Source of the DNA: Colwellia sp. PAMC 20917
GTDB taxonomy: Bacteria; Pseudomonadota; Gammaproteobacteria; Enterobacterales; Alteromonadaceae
Reading direction: 5' to 3'
Length of the DNA: 64,000 nt
Assembly (NCBI RefSeq): GCF_001767295.1
Contig: NZ_CP014944.1
Location: 4,154,001 to 4,218,000 of the forward strand
Part shown: positions 17,521-25,650 of the stretch, piece after piece
How the letters are laid out: every line of letters starts with the position of its first letter
Position numbering within the stretch: position 1 is the first letter of the stretch
Notes under the pieces: generated by a model
What the model was told of the DNA's origin: nothing
What the model saw: only the letters and a program-made list of their open reading frames with translations
Database searches by the model: none
Translations under genes and position numbers: made by a program

Positions 17521-18840
17521 ATGACCTCTATTTCACCCCCAACCCAGTTTACAGAACTTGGTCTTATTCCCCCATTATTAGCTCGATTAACTGAGTTGGA
17601 ATATCTGCAGCCTACGCCTATTCAGGCACAAGCTATTCCAAGTGTTTTAGCAGGACGTGACTTAATTGCAGGGGCAAATACCGGTTCAGGTAAAACAGCC
17701 ACCTTTGCATTACCTCTTTTGCAGCACATTTTTTTACAACTGTCTGCTGATACAACCTCAAATAGCAAGAGTAACAAGGGTAATTATGTTACAGGGCTTA
17801 TTTTAGTGCCTACGCGTGAACTCGCTAAACAAGTAGCAGACAGCATTAAATCTTATGCCGTGCATTTCAATGGTGCGATAAAAACGGTCGCTGTTTTTGG
17901 TGGTGTATCCGTGAATACACAAATGCTGGCATTGCGAGGTGGCGCCGATATTCTGGTGGCAACACCGGGTCGATTACTCGATTTAATTTCAAGTAATGCC
18001 ATTAAGCTTGATTTAGTTAAGACCTTAGTCCTTGATGAAGCCGATAGGATGTTAAGCTTAGGTTTTACCGAAGAATTATCTGCGCTGTTAGCCTTATTAC
18101 CTAAGAAAAAACAAATATTATTATTTTCAGCAACCTTTCCCGAACAAGTAAAAGCGCTAACCCAAGAATTACTTAACAACCCGATTGAGATACAAGTTCA
18201 AAGTGCTGATGCAAGTACGCTAGTTCAGCGTGTCTTTAGCGTTAATAAAGGTGAAAAAACCGCAGTGTTAGCACATTTAATTGCAGAAAATGAATGGCGA
18301 CAAGCGCTCATCTTTGTTAATGCTAAACACCATTGTGAGCATTTAGCTGAAAAACTTGCTAAACGCGGTATTACCGCGGCAGTGTTTCATGGTGATAAAG
18401 GTCAAGGCGAACGAAGTAGGGTGCTTGATGGCTTTAAAGCTGGCGAGATTGACGTGCTCATCGCTACAGATATAGCCGCTCGCGGACTCGACATTGAAAA
18501 GCTGCCAGTGGTTATTAATTTCAACTTACCGAGAAGTCCGTCAGACTACATGCATCGTATTGGTCGAAGTGGCCGTGCTGGTGAAGTGGGTCTGGCTTTA
18601 TCATTAATTGACCATGAAGACTTTCATCACTTTAGTATCATTGAAAAGAAAAATAAAATTCGTCTTGAACGTGAGCAAGTCAAAGGTTTTGAAGCCGATG
18701 AAGTCAGTAATGATTCAATTACTGCCGCAGAGAAACCCATGGCAAAGCCTGAAGGCACAGGAAAGAAAAAGCGTAAAAAGAAAGGGTCGGTGAAAACCAT
18801 AAACGCTGATATTTGGGCGGGTTATAGCGAAGCAGAGTAG
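17521..18840 (+). CDS. DEAD-box ATP-dependent RNA helicase, RhlE-like
   Basis: A 439-residue RNA helicase. Q motif region (FTELGLIPPLLARL...PTPIQAQAIP), Walker A ANTGSGKT, motif Ia PTRELAKQ, GG and TPGRLLDL, DEAD box (DEADRMLSLGF), SAT (LFSATFPEQ), then the second lobe with HGDKGQGERSR, ATDIAARGLDIE and HRIGRSGRAG. The C-terminus is a short Lys/Arg-rich tail (GKKKRKKKGSVK) likely to bind RNA. Domain order and length fit the RhlE group, which unwinds structured RNA in ribosome assembly or decay; cold-adapted bacteria rely on such helicases. SrmB or another paralogue is possible. It appears monocistronic with its own promoter in the preceding 90 bases. Confidence 0.92.
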   Translation: MTSISPPTQFTELGLIPPLLARLTELEYLQPTPIQAQAIPSVLAGRDLIAGANTGSGKTATFALPLLQHIFLQLSADTTSNSKSNKGNYVTGLILVPTRELAKQVADSIKSYAVHFNGAIKTVAVFGGVSVNTQMLALRGGADILVATPGRLLDLISSNAIKLDLVKTLVLDEADRMLSLGFTEELSALLALLPKKKQILLFSATFPEQVKALTQELLNNPIEIQVQSADASTLVQRVFSVNKGEKTAVLAHLIAENEWRQALIFVNAKHHCEHLAEKLAKRGITAAVFHGDKGQGERSRVLDGFKAGEIDVLIATDIAARGLDIEKLPVVINFNLPRSPSDYMHRIGRSGRAGEVGLALSLIDHEDFHHFSIIEKKNKIRLEREQVKGFEADEVSNDSITAAEKPMAKPEGTGKKKRKKKGSVKTINADIWAGYSEAE

Positions 18841-18856
18841 GTTGATTAAACTAAGC

Positions 18857-18876
18857 GGCTGAATGTATATTCAGCC
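18857..18876 (+). terminator. hairpin after DEAD-box helicase gene
   Basis: GGCTGAAT / ATTCAGCC arms with a 4-base loop, 17 bases after the stop codon. There is no T tract, so it is a weak intrinsic terminator or an RNA 3'-end stabiliser. Confidence 0.5.
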
Positions 18877-18991
18877 TAATAAGCTAATGTCTTATTTAGT
18901 AAATAAAAACATCAGTCATTTATTGGCGTGGTGTTTTTTTTATGGTGCTTTTAGCAATATTTAGCCCGATGGAATAGGTGCTAATGCACTT

Positions 18992-19008
18992 TTATTGACG
19001 GTCAATAA
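18992..19008. promoter_or_regulatory. 17-bp dyad upstream of GGDEF-EAL gene (possible operator)
   Basis: Perfect 8-base arms TTATTGAC / GTCAATAA around a single G, 178 bases before the start codon. The symmetry suits a dimeric regulator, but none is recognised. Confidence 0.3.
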
Positions 19009-19185
19009 TCGCTAAATTATAAAGTGTCACCTCTTATCTTCTGTACGCTTTTTGACTTTCTGTTATTAATCTCGCCCTATGTTACTATCTTAGTATTAAA
19101 TGGAATTAAGTTAATTTAACGAACTATCTTAATACAGTTTTACTTCAATGAAATTTTACATTCATCTTAAGTATAATGGGATCAT

Positions 19186-21855
19186 ATGTTCAATGTTAAG
19201 CGCTTCTGCCTGCTCAAGGCGATCAAGGTTTCGTTCAAAAAATATCGGTATCTTTGCGCTTTTGTTATGCTGTTATTATTTTCAAATGATACTTTTTCAA
19301 AGAGTGATTTTAGCACTATTTTTGAAAGACATAGTGCAGTTATGTTAATCATTGAACCTAAAACCGGTAATATTCTTCAGGCTAATTCAGCCGCTCAAGA
19401 CTTCTATGGATTCGCAGAAAAAAAACTTGAGTCACTAACTATTCAAGATATTAACCTGTTGAGTGTAGAGCAAGTCGCTTCAGAAAGAGCCTTAGCTAAA
19501 TCAGAAGATAGAAATTATTTTATTTTTAGACATAAAACCAGTAATGGTGACATCAAAACCGTATCGTCACATTCCATTCCGATAACTTATAATAATAAAG
19601 CTGTGCTCTTTTCCATTATCCAAGATGTGACATCGGAAAGGAAATATCAGCAGGCGCTTTGGCATTATCAAAGTAATTTAGAGAGCTTGGTCGACAAGCA
19701 AGTTAATGAAATCGATAAAACTAAAAGAAACTTAATACAACTATTAGTGATAGGTCTCTTGTTATTATCGACCTTGAGTCTTTTTTTACTTTTTATGTTA
19801 AAACGAAAAAATGAAGCTGAAGCTCAGCGTTCATTAATTGCTCAAATTGTCGAGCAAAGCCCGGTCTCAATTCAAACCACAGACCTTAATGGTATTATCA
19901 CTTATGTTAATAAGGAATTTGTTAAAAGTTCTGGGTTTCAAGCAACAGAAGTGATCGGTCAAAAAACAAATATTCTTAAATCTGGTTTTCATCAATCTCC
20001 GCTCTATGAAAATTTATGGGCAACAATAACATCAGGTAAACACTGGGTCGGGGAGTTTTATAATCAGCGAAAAAATGGTGATAATTTTTGGGAAAAAGCC
20101 AATGTATACCCTCTCAAAGATGCTAAAAATAGAATCACCAGTTATGTAGGGATTAAAGAAGATATTACCCAAGTTAAGCAAGATGAAAAGCAGTTGAGAC
20201 TCGCTTCAACGGTATTTAAAACCGCAACAGAGGCTGTAATGGTTACCGATGTTGATAATAATATTGTTGCGGTTAATCAAGCGTTTATATTAATTACTGG
20301 CTATGAGGAAAAAGAAGTCTTAGGTAAAAATCCCACATTGTTAAGCTCTGGGCATCATGACACAGAATTTTATCAGCGCATGGCGGCAGATTTGGAAAAC
20401 TTGGGGCAGTGGCAAGGTGAAATCAGTAATCGATGTAAAAATGGTGAAGTGTTTTATGAATGGTTATCTGTTACTGCTTTGAGAGATGAGTTTGGGCAAT
20501 TAGAGTCTTATGTTTCACTCTTTAGTGATATTACTAAACGTAAAAAGGCCGAAGATAAAATTTATCGCCAAGCCAATTACGATTCATTGACCGGACTCGC
20601 CAATAGAAATCTGTTTGTCGACAGATTTGAGCATACTTTGGAACTTGCCCAACGGGACAATAATAGAATTGCGATATTTTTTATTGATTTAGATGGCTTT
20701 AAGAATGTAAATGATACCTTTGGCCATGCTAAGGGAGATATGTTGTTAAAATTAACCACAGAGCGTATCAAAGAGTCGGTAAGAAAGGCCGATACGGTCA
20801 GTCGTTTGAGTGGTGATGAATTTGCAATAATTTTGTCGGGTGACAATGATGTCTTCAGTTTTGAAAAAATTGCCAGCCAGATACTTGATAAAATAGCCAA
20901 GCCATTTCATTTAATAGAAATAGAAGCTTATGTTACCGCAAGCATAGGTATATCAATATTTCCAGATGATGGCAGTACCTATGAAGAGCTATTGAGTAAA
21001 GCCGACAGCGCTATGTATAAAGCCAAAGAAAAGGGCAAAAATAATGTGCAATTTTTTACCAAAGAAATGGACATTAAAGCCCAACAACGAAGGCACCTAG
21101 AAGTTGAATTACGCAAGGTTATTGTCAACAAGGAGTTGATTTTACATTATCAACCTATCCATCAAGTTAGTAGTAATAAAGTTGTTTCTGCTGAGGCCTT
21201 AGTTAGATGGCTACACCCGATAAAAGGCTTGGTTCCACCTGTCGATTTTATTGCATTAGCAGAAGATATTGGTTTTATTACTGAAATTGGAGATTGGGTC
21301 TTAGAAGAAGCTTGTAAACAAGCTAAATGCTGGCAAAGCCAATTTGACCTTGCACCAAAGATATCAGTTAATATCTCGAGTGTGCAGTTTCAACGTCAGG
21401 ATTTTATCAGTAAACTTGAAGCTATCTTAGCAAAAACACAACTTCCTCCAGATTCACTGATCCTTGAAATGACAGAAAGTTTATTAATTCAAGAAGATGA
21501 TCAAACCCTAATTCAGTTATCAGCTATAAGAGCAATGGGCATAGAACTGTCGATTGATGACTTTGGTACCGGTTATTCGTCACTTAGCTACTTAAAGCGT
21601 TTTCCTATTAGCATATTAAAAATAGACCGCGCTTTTATCAAAGATATTACCTTTAATGCTGAAGATGAAGCTTTGGCTTGCGCTATCTTGTCGATGGCAA
21701 AAAGTTTAGGTTTAAAAGTGGTTGCCGAAGGGGTTGAAGATCTTGCTCAGTGCCAATTACTAACTAAGCATCAATGCGATTATATTCAAGGATATTTTTT
21801 TAGTCGCCCACTCGAAGAGCACGCCTTTATTGCGTATCTCAACGACAACATTTAG
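19186..21855 (+). CDS. membrane PAS-GGDEF-EAL cyclic-di-GMP protein
   Basis: An 889-residue protein combining sensing with both c-di-GMP enzymatic domains. A signal-like hydrophobic segment (about 24-38) is followed by a PAS-like domain (about 45-150), a coiled stretch, and a transmembrane helix (about 184-206), which places the first PAS in the periplasm. Two cytoplasmic PAS domains (about 215-340 and 340-465) precede GGDEF (S542-G-D-E-F546, an accepted active-site variant, with RKAD inhibitory site five residues before it) and EAL (E670-A-L-V-R-W, DDFGTGYSS, LKIDRAF, VAEGVED). Both catalytic sets look intact, so it could make, degrade or switch between the two. Start ATG at 19186; an overlapping frame from 19148 is not coding. 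Monocistronic. Confidence 0.92.
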   Translation: MFNVKRFCLLKAIKVSFKKYRYLCAFVMLLLFSNDTFSKSDFSTIFERHSAVMLIIEPKTGNILQANSAAQDFYGFAEKKLESLTIQDINLLSVEQVASERALAKSEDRNYFIFRHKTSNGDIKTVSSHSIPITYNNKAVLFSIIQDVTSERKYQQALWHYQSNLESLVDKQVNEIDKTKRNLIQLLVIGLLLLSTLSLFLLFMLKRKNEAEAQRSLIAQIVEQSPVSIQTTDLNGIITYVNKEFVKSSGFQATEVIGQKTNILKSGFHQSPLYENLWATITSGKHWVGEFYNQRKNGDNFWEKANVYPLKDAKNRITSYVGIKEDITQVKQDEKQLRLASTVFKTATEAVMVTDVDNNIVAVNQAFILITGYEEKEVLGKNPTLLSSGHHDTEFYQRMAADLENLGQWQGEISNRCKNGEVFYEWLSVTALRDEFGQLESYVSLFSDITKRKKAEDKIYRQANYDSLTGLANRNLFVDRFEHTLELAQRDNNRIAIFFIDLDGFKNVNDTFGHAKGDMLLKLTTERIKESVRKADTVSRLSGDEFAIILSGDNDVFSFEKIASQILDKIAKPFHLIEIEAYVTASIGISIFPDDGSTYEELLSKADSAMYKAKEKGKNNVQFFTKEMDIKAQQRRHLEVELRKVIVNKELILHYQPIHQVSSNKVVSAEALVRWLHPIKGLVPPVDFIALAEDIGFITEIGDWVLEEACKQAKCWQSQFDLAPKISVNISSVQFQRQDFISKLEAILAKTQLPPDSLILEMTESLLIQEDDQTLIQLSAIRAMGIELSIDDFGTGYSSLSYLKRFPISILKIDRAFIKDITFNAEDEALACAILSMAKSLGLKVVAEGVEDLAQCQLLTKHQCDYIQGYFFSRPLEEHAFIAYLNDNI

Positions 21856-21982
21856 TAATCGAACGTGCAAGGTAATTATAATAAAACGTTATTTTGGTAA
21901 GTAACGGTTAATTGTCTATTAACAAAATGGCTATCAATTTAGCTAGGTATAATTATAAAATAATTGATGACGAGGGAAAGCC

Positions 21983-22444
21983 ATGAACAATAAAAATTTA
22001 CTTATTCTTATTTTTACTTTATTCGTAAGCGTTAATTCATTGGCCAATGAAGCCGTTTTTAGACCGGTTGAAGCACTATTTTCTGCGATGTCAGCAGCAG
22101 ACCATCTTAAAATGAAAGCCGTGGTCACTGACGATTTTCAGTTGTTAGAAGCTGGCGAAGATTGGAGCTTAACCGACCTGATTAACGTTGTTAAACCCTC
22201 AGAGTATAAGCGAAGAAATTATTTTAGTGTTATTAAAACAAGTATTTATAGTGATGTTGCCTGGGTAAGTTATTGGAATAAAGCAACTTTCAATAATGGC
22301 AAGGAAGAAAGTACTGTAGCTTGGTTAGAAAGTGCCGTCATGGTGAAAGTGGCGGGGCAATGGAAAATGCAAATGCTGCATTCAACGCGAATAAAAGCTG
22401 AGAGTATTCCTAAAGATATTTTATTGTCTGAATATGTTGATTAA
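21983..22444 (+). CDS. exported NTF2/SnoaL-like protein
   Basis: A 153-residue protein with a clear signal peptide (about 1-21, ending VNSLAN-EA) and a mature part that reads like an NTF2-like fold (DUF4440/SnoaL group): PVEALFSAMSAADHLKMKAVVTDD at the start and W-rich beta strands later (GQWKMQMLHSTRI). Members bind small ligands or have lost activity; no catalytic set can be assigned. GAGGGAAAG at 21972-21980 is a good ribosome site for the ATG. Standalone gene. Confidence 0.75.
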   Translation: MNNKNLLILIFTLFVSVNSLANEAVFRPVEALFSAMSAADHLKMKAVVTDDFQLLEAGEDWSLTDLINVVKPSEYKRRNYFSVIKTSIYSDVAWVSYWNKATFNNGKEESTVAWLESAVMVKVAGQWKMQMLHSTRIKAESIPKDILLSEYVD

Positions 22445-22625
22445 CCTGCGAACAACAGATTTAGATGTGACTAAGTTTTGAAATTGAAAAATAATGACCT
22501 GCAGTCGGGACAAACTGTCTTTTCCTAAAAGCGCTAAAACAGTTTATAATAGCGTCGAAAAATTCGATTGGCAGCTGATTTTGAACATTCAAAGTGATCT
22601 CCTTAAACTTCACCTACTTTCTATC

Positions 22626-22653
22626 GAATTAAAATAAGTCTTTATTTTAATTC
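22626..22653. repeat. AT-only inverted repeat before the propeller-like gene
   Basis: Perfect 12-base arms GAATTAAAATAA / TTATTTTAATTC with a 4-base loop, 33 bases upstream of the next start. It could be a weak hairpin in the leader RNA, an operator, or chance in AT-rich DNA. Confidence 0.45.
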
Positions 22654-22686
22654 CTTGAAGAGTATTTTCGGAAAATTAAAAACCAC

Positions 22687-23601
22687 ATGCTCAAGAAAAA
22701 CCTACGTTGGTTAACTCTATTTTTATTATTGTTCATTTTTATTGCGCTGGGTTCATCAATCAAACATCATTATCACAATAAACTGGTTTCAATGGATGAG
22801 AGGCTCACCGAAGTTTCGGGTATTGAATTTGATAAGAAAGGTAAACTTTGGGCAATAAATGATGGTGGTGATAAGCCTAATTTATACCGGGTTGAAGCTG
22901 ATGGTAAAATAAGTAAAACGGTGTTGATCACTAATGCTAAAAATATTGATTGGGAAGATATGACCCAAGACGATTTTGGCCATTTCTTTTTAGGTGATTT
23001 TGGTAATAACGACAATAAGCGAAAATGGCTAACCATCTATAAAATAGAAAACCCCATTGATATTAAGGGTGATAGTACTAGCGCTGAGATAATTAAATTT
23101 ATGTATCCAGAGCAAAATAGTTATCCGCCAAAAGAACATCAGAAAAAATATGATCTAGAAGCTTTTGTTTTTTACAAAAAGAAATTGTACTTATTTACAA
23201 AGAACAGATCTGTGCCATTTGACGGTGAAACTAATTTGTACCGAATAGGGGCTTATGCGGCTAATCATCAGGCGACAAAACTCAGCTCTTTCACGACTTG
23301 TACGCATCATGAAAAACTCTGTTGGATAACTTCTGCGGCGTTAAGCCCCAATAAAAAGAAACTGGTATTATTAGACTCACAAAGGTTGTGGCTATTTGAA
23401 AATTGGCAAGGTGATGACTTTTTTTCAGGCGATGCTTATGAAATTAATCTAGGGACTATTACCCAAAAAGAGTCAGTGACTTTTTTTGATGATAATACGG
23501 TAGTTTATACGGACGAAGAATTTATGGGTATTGGCAGAAATGCTTACTTAATTAAACTTGATCAACAAAGAAAAATTCCTGTTCATTCACTGCAAGAATG
23601 A
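22687..23601 (+). CDS. membrane-anchored beta-propeller-like protein of unknown function
   Basis: A 304-residue protein with one N-terminal helix (about 8-25) that would anchor or export it, followed by short repeating beta-type segments such as GIEFDKKGKLWAINDGGD, DDFGHFFLGDFGNND and ALSPNKKKLVLLDSQRLW. These resemble NHL/SMP-30-type propeller blades, and the INDGGD...NIDWEDM pattern is shared with uncharacterised exported proteins. No catalytic residues can be assigned. Start ATG at 22687; the preceding leader contains a 12-base inverted repeat. The function is unknown. Confidence 0.65.
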   Translation: MLKKNLRWLTLFLLLFIFIALGSSIKHHYHNKLVSMDERLTEVSGIEFDKKGKLWAINDGGDKPNLYRVEADGKISKTVLITNAKNIDWEDMTQDDFGHFFLGDFGNNDNKRKWLTIYKIENPIDIKGDSTSAEIIKFMYPEQNSYPPKEHQKKYDLEAFVFYKKKLYLFTKNRSVPFDGETNLYRIGAYAANHQATKLSSFTTCTHHEKLCWITSAALSPNKKKLVLLDSQRLWLFENWQGDDFFSGDAYEINLGTITQKESVTFFDDNTVVYTDEEFMGIGRNAYLIKLDQQRKIPVHSLQE

Positions 23602-23652
23602 GCCATTTAAATATCGTTATCAATTTTTGTTTTTTTAATCATCGATTCGCTA

Positions 23653-23731
23653 GGTAAATGACATTTACTGAAAATAGCGTCAATGAATGAGAAAATTAGA
23701 TTGGTAAATGTCAGTTGAAATAGCGACAATG
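23653..23731. repeat. pair of imperfect direct repeats upstream of DUF2999 gene
   Basis: GGTAAATG...TGAAAATAGCGTCAATG (23653-23685) and GGTAAATG...TGAAATAGCGACAATG (23703-23731) start 50 bases apart and differ by a few substitutions and a 4-base gap. They lie between the stop at 23601 and the start at 23767. They may be a duplicated promoter or operator element. Confidence 0.6.
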
Positions 23732-23766
23732 CTGTTTAGCTAAGTTTTATGTTTTAAGGAAAGGTA

Positions 23767-24024
23767 ATGAATCCTATTATTCAGGCACTAAAAGAATTAA
23801 ATGTCAGTGAAGAAAAAATTAAAGAACTTTTTCAAGTACTCACCGAAAATCCAATGATGGCGATGATGAATATTCAGTCATTGGGTTTACCACCGGAGAA
23901 GTTGCAATCGATTATGATGATGGTCATGTCTAGCCCAGAACTCATTAAAGAAGCGGTTGAAGAGCTAGGTTTAGATTTTGCTAAAGTTGAAGCGGCTAAA
24001 GCTAAACTTAAAGAAAATCAATAA
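23767..24024 (+). CDS. DUF2999 family small protein
   Basis: An 85-residue, soluble, helical, Met-rich protein (NPMMAMMNIQSLGLPPEKLQ in the middle) with no signal peptide or Cys. It matches the small conserved proteins grouped as DUF2999 in Alteromonadales and Vibrionales; their function is not known. A strong ribosome site (AAGGAAAGG) precedes the ATG. The zinc-ribbon gene follows after 20 bases, so they may be cotranscribed. Confidence 0.75.
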   Translation: MNPIIQALKELNVSEEKIKELFQVLTENPMMAMMNIQSLGLPPEKLQSIMMMVMSSPELIKEAVEELGLDFAKVEAAKAKLKENQ

Positions 24025-24044
24025 TAGTTTAGTAACTGTTATTG

Positions 24045-24296
24045 ATGGCTAAGCCCAATAAAAAAGCCCCTGAAAAGTCTGTTGATATTTATTGCAGTAA
24101 GTGCCGAGCACCGCTGTATAAATACAAAAAAGGCGGTAAGGGGGCATTAGTTAAATGCTTTAAAGCTCGGATAGTTAAAAATTTTACCATAACACCTTGT
24201 GTGTGCCCAAGCTGTGCCAGTATCTTTGCTAGGGAGATGTTAATTCGGGGTATGCCGGCCTTTAAAATGATTGGTGGTAAAGTGACCTTTAAATAA
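24045..24296 (+). CDS. small zinc-ribbon protein of unknown function
   Basis: An 83-residue basic protein with two Cys pairs, YCSKCRAPLY and CVCPSCASIFAR, that should bind one zinc ion as a ribbon. About a third of the residues before the second pair are Lys, Arg or aromatic, which would fit nucleic acid binding but is not proof. ATG at 24045 is preferred over the TTG just before it. It lies 20 bases after the DUF2999 gene. Confidence 0.7.
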   Translation: MAKPNKKAPEKSVDIYCSKCRAPLYKYKKGGKGALVKCFKARIVKNFTITPCVCPSCASIFAREMLIRGMPAFKMIGGKVTFK

Positions 24297-24341
24297 AGGT
24301 GCTTAGCCGATAGATTGATTACAGCTATTGAGGTTAGGTAA

Positions 24342-24881
24342 ATGAATGCAGATGACGTTTTAAATTTTTGGTTTACAGAAATTGATCAATCACAGTGGTG
24401 GCTAAAAGACCTCGCGTTTGATCAGTGCATTATTAGCCAGTTTTCGGCTGTGCATCTGGCGGCAAATAGTGGCGAGTTATTCAAATGGCGACTTACAGCT
24501 AAAGGACGACTTGCTGAAATTATTATTTTAGATCAGTTTTCTAGAAATATGTATCGTGATACGCCAAGTGCTTTTGCTTGTGACCCCTTAGCTTTAGCGC
24601 TTGCCCAAGAAGCGATAGCCGCAGGCGCTGACCAAGAGTTAAATCCTCTAGAAAGAAATTTTTTGTATATGCCGTTTATGCACAGTGAGTCTTTAGTGAT
24701 ACATGATATCGCTGTTAAGCTCTTTGTCGAGAATGGTGTTGCCTCAAGTATCGATTTTGAAAATAAACATAAAATAATCATTGAAAAATTTGGCCGTTAT
24801 CCGCACCGCAATAAAATCCTTAACAGGAAGTCTAGTCAAGAAGAACGTGAGTTCTTAACACAAGCCAATTCATCTTTTTAA
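24342..24881 (+). CDS. DUF924 family protein
   Basis: A 179-residue soluble helical protein with DUF924 hallmarks: VLNFWFTE at the N-terminus, QWWLKD, a GRLAEIIILDQFSRNMYRDT core, ALALAQEAI, ERNFLYMPFMHSE and the C-terminal FGRYPHRNKILNR. The family resembles TPR-like alpha-helical proteins and is widespread in proteobacteria with no established activity. It is followed after 18 bases by the RDD gene, so it is probably cotranscribed. Confidence 0.88.
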   Translation: MNADDVLNFWFTEIDQSQWWLKDLAFDQCIISQFSAVHLAANSGELFKWRLTAKGRLAEIIILDQFSRNMYRDTPSAFACDPLALALAQEAIAAGADQELNPLERNFLYMPFMHSESLVIHDIAVKLFVENGVASSIDFENKHKIIIEKFGRYPHRNKILNRKSSQEEREFLTQANSSF

Positions 24882-24899
24882 AAAGGAAGCATAGTCTAC

Positions 24900-25547
24900 A
24901 TGGATCCAATAATCGATTTTACGTCATATACCTTAGAAGAATTATACTCAGCAGCAGAACAAATCGACAGTGAGCAATACCCAGAACGAGCTGCAGAAAT
25001 TAATAAGCTAATCGCTGAGAAAACAGTTGTTGAACCCGCACCTGTATCTGTACCTGTAGCAGTTGAGCAAACTGTCGCTGAACCGGCGATAGAACAAAAT
25101 GTGAAAAGAGTGGGCGAAAAAGCAACACGTTTAGACCGTTTTTATGCGGCATTAATTGATGGTCTTATTGGTATATTTGCTGCGGTACCTATTTTTATCA
25201 CTGTCGGTTTTGATAAATTAGCGGAACCCACTTTTTCTTTAACAGTGATGTTACTTGCTTATGGACTTATTGCTGGCCTTGTCTTACATGGTTACCTGCT
25301 TTACCATTATGGACAAACCATAGGCAAGAATTTCATGTCTATTCGAATTGAAAATTTAGATGATAGTAAGGCAAGTTTAACGACCATTTACGTTAAGCGC
25401 ATGATACCGATGCAATTACTTTCACTTGTTCCTTTTGGTGGTCAAATTATTTCAGGCCTGGTTAATCCTCTCTTTATCTTTGGTAAAGAAAAGCGTTGTT
25501 TGCATGATTATGTCGCAAAAACAAAAGTCTGTTATACCAACAACTAA
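24900..25547 (+). CDS. RDD family membrane protein
   Basis: A 215-residue inner-membrane protein. The cytoplasmic N-terminal part (about 1-75) is acidic and Val/Pro-rich; the RDD domain (about 78-210) begins with the family R and D residues in RLDRFYAALIDGL and has three to four hydrophobic helices, including a G-Q-T-I-G-K segment (YGQTIGKNFMSIRI) typical of the family. RDD proteins have been linked to transport, sometimes Na+ or compatible solutes, but this one cannot be assigned. Ribosome site AAGGAAGC precedes the ATG; it probably shares a transcript with the DUF924 gene. Confidence 0.87.
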   Translation: MDPIIDFTSYTLEELYSAAEQIDSEQYPERAAEINKLIAEKTVVEPAPVSVPVAVEQTVAEPAIEQNVKRVGEKATRLDRFYAALIDGLIGIFAAVPIFITVGFDKLAEPTFSLTVMLLAYGLIAGLVLHGYLLYHYGQTIGKNFMSIRIENLDDSKASLTTIYVKRMIPMQLLSLVPFGGQIISGLVNPLFIFGKEKRCLHDYVAKTKVCYTNN

Positions 25548-25566
25548 ATTTATTTTATAATAAAAC

Positions 25567-25614
25567 CTGCATGTTTACTGACTTAGTCTGGTGATAAACA
25601 TGCAGTTATTTTAT
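25567..25614 (+). terminator. terminator after RDD gene
   Basis: 11-base arms CTGCATGTTTA / TAAACATGCAG (25567-25577, 25595-25605) with a 17-base loop, followed by TTATTTTATT. It lies 20 bases after the RDD stop and between convergent genes. Confidence 0.7.
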
Positions 25615-25650
25615 TAGCATCGTTTGGGTATTATCTGCTCACGATTATCT

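Larger units (their letters stand above)
18841..19185. other. intergenic region upstream of GGDEF-EAL gene
   Basis: About 345 bases without a convincing gene. It holds a hairpin at 18857-18876 just after the helicase and a dyad TTATTGAC-G-GTCAATAA at 18992-19008; the rest shows nothing recognisable. Confidence 0.4.

Noticed and set aside
20805-20825. Degenerate, inactive GGDEF (SGDEF) in the GGDEF-EAL protein
   Set aside because: Ser at the first position is accepted in active cyclases and the RxxD site is present, so inactivity cannot be claimed.
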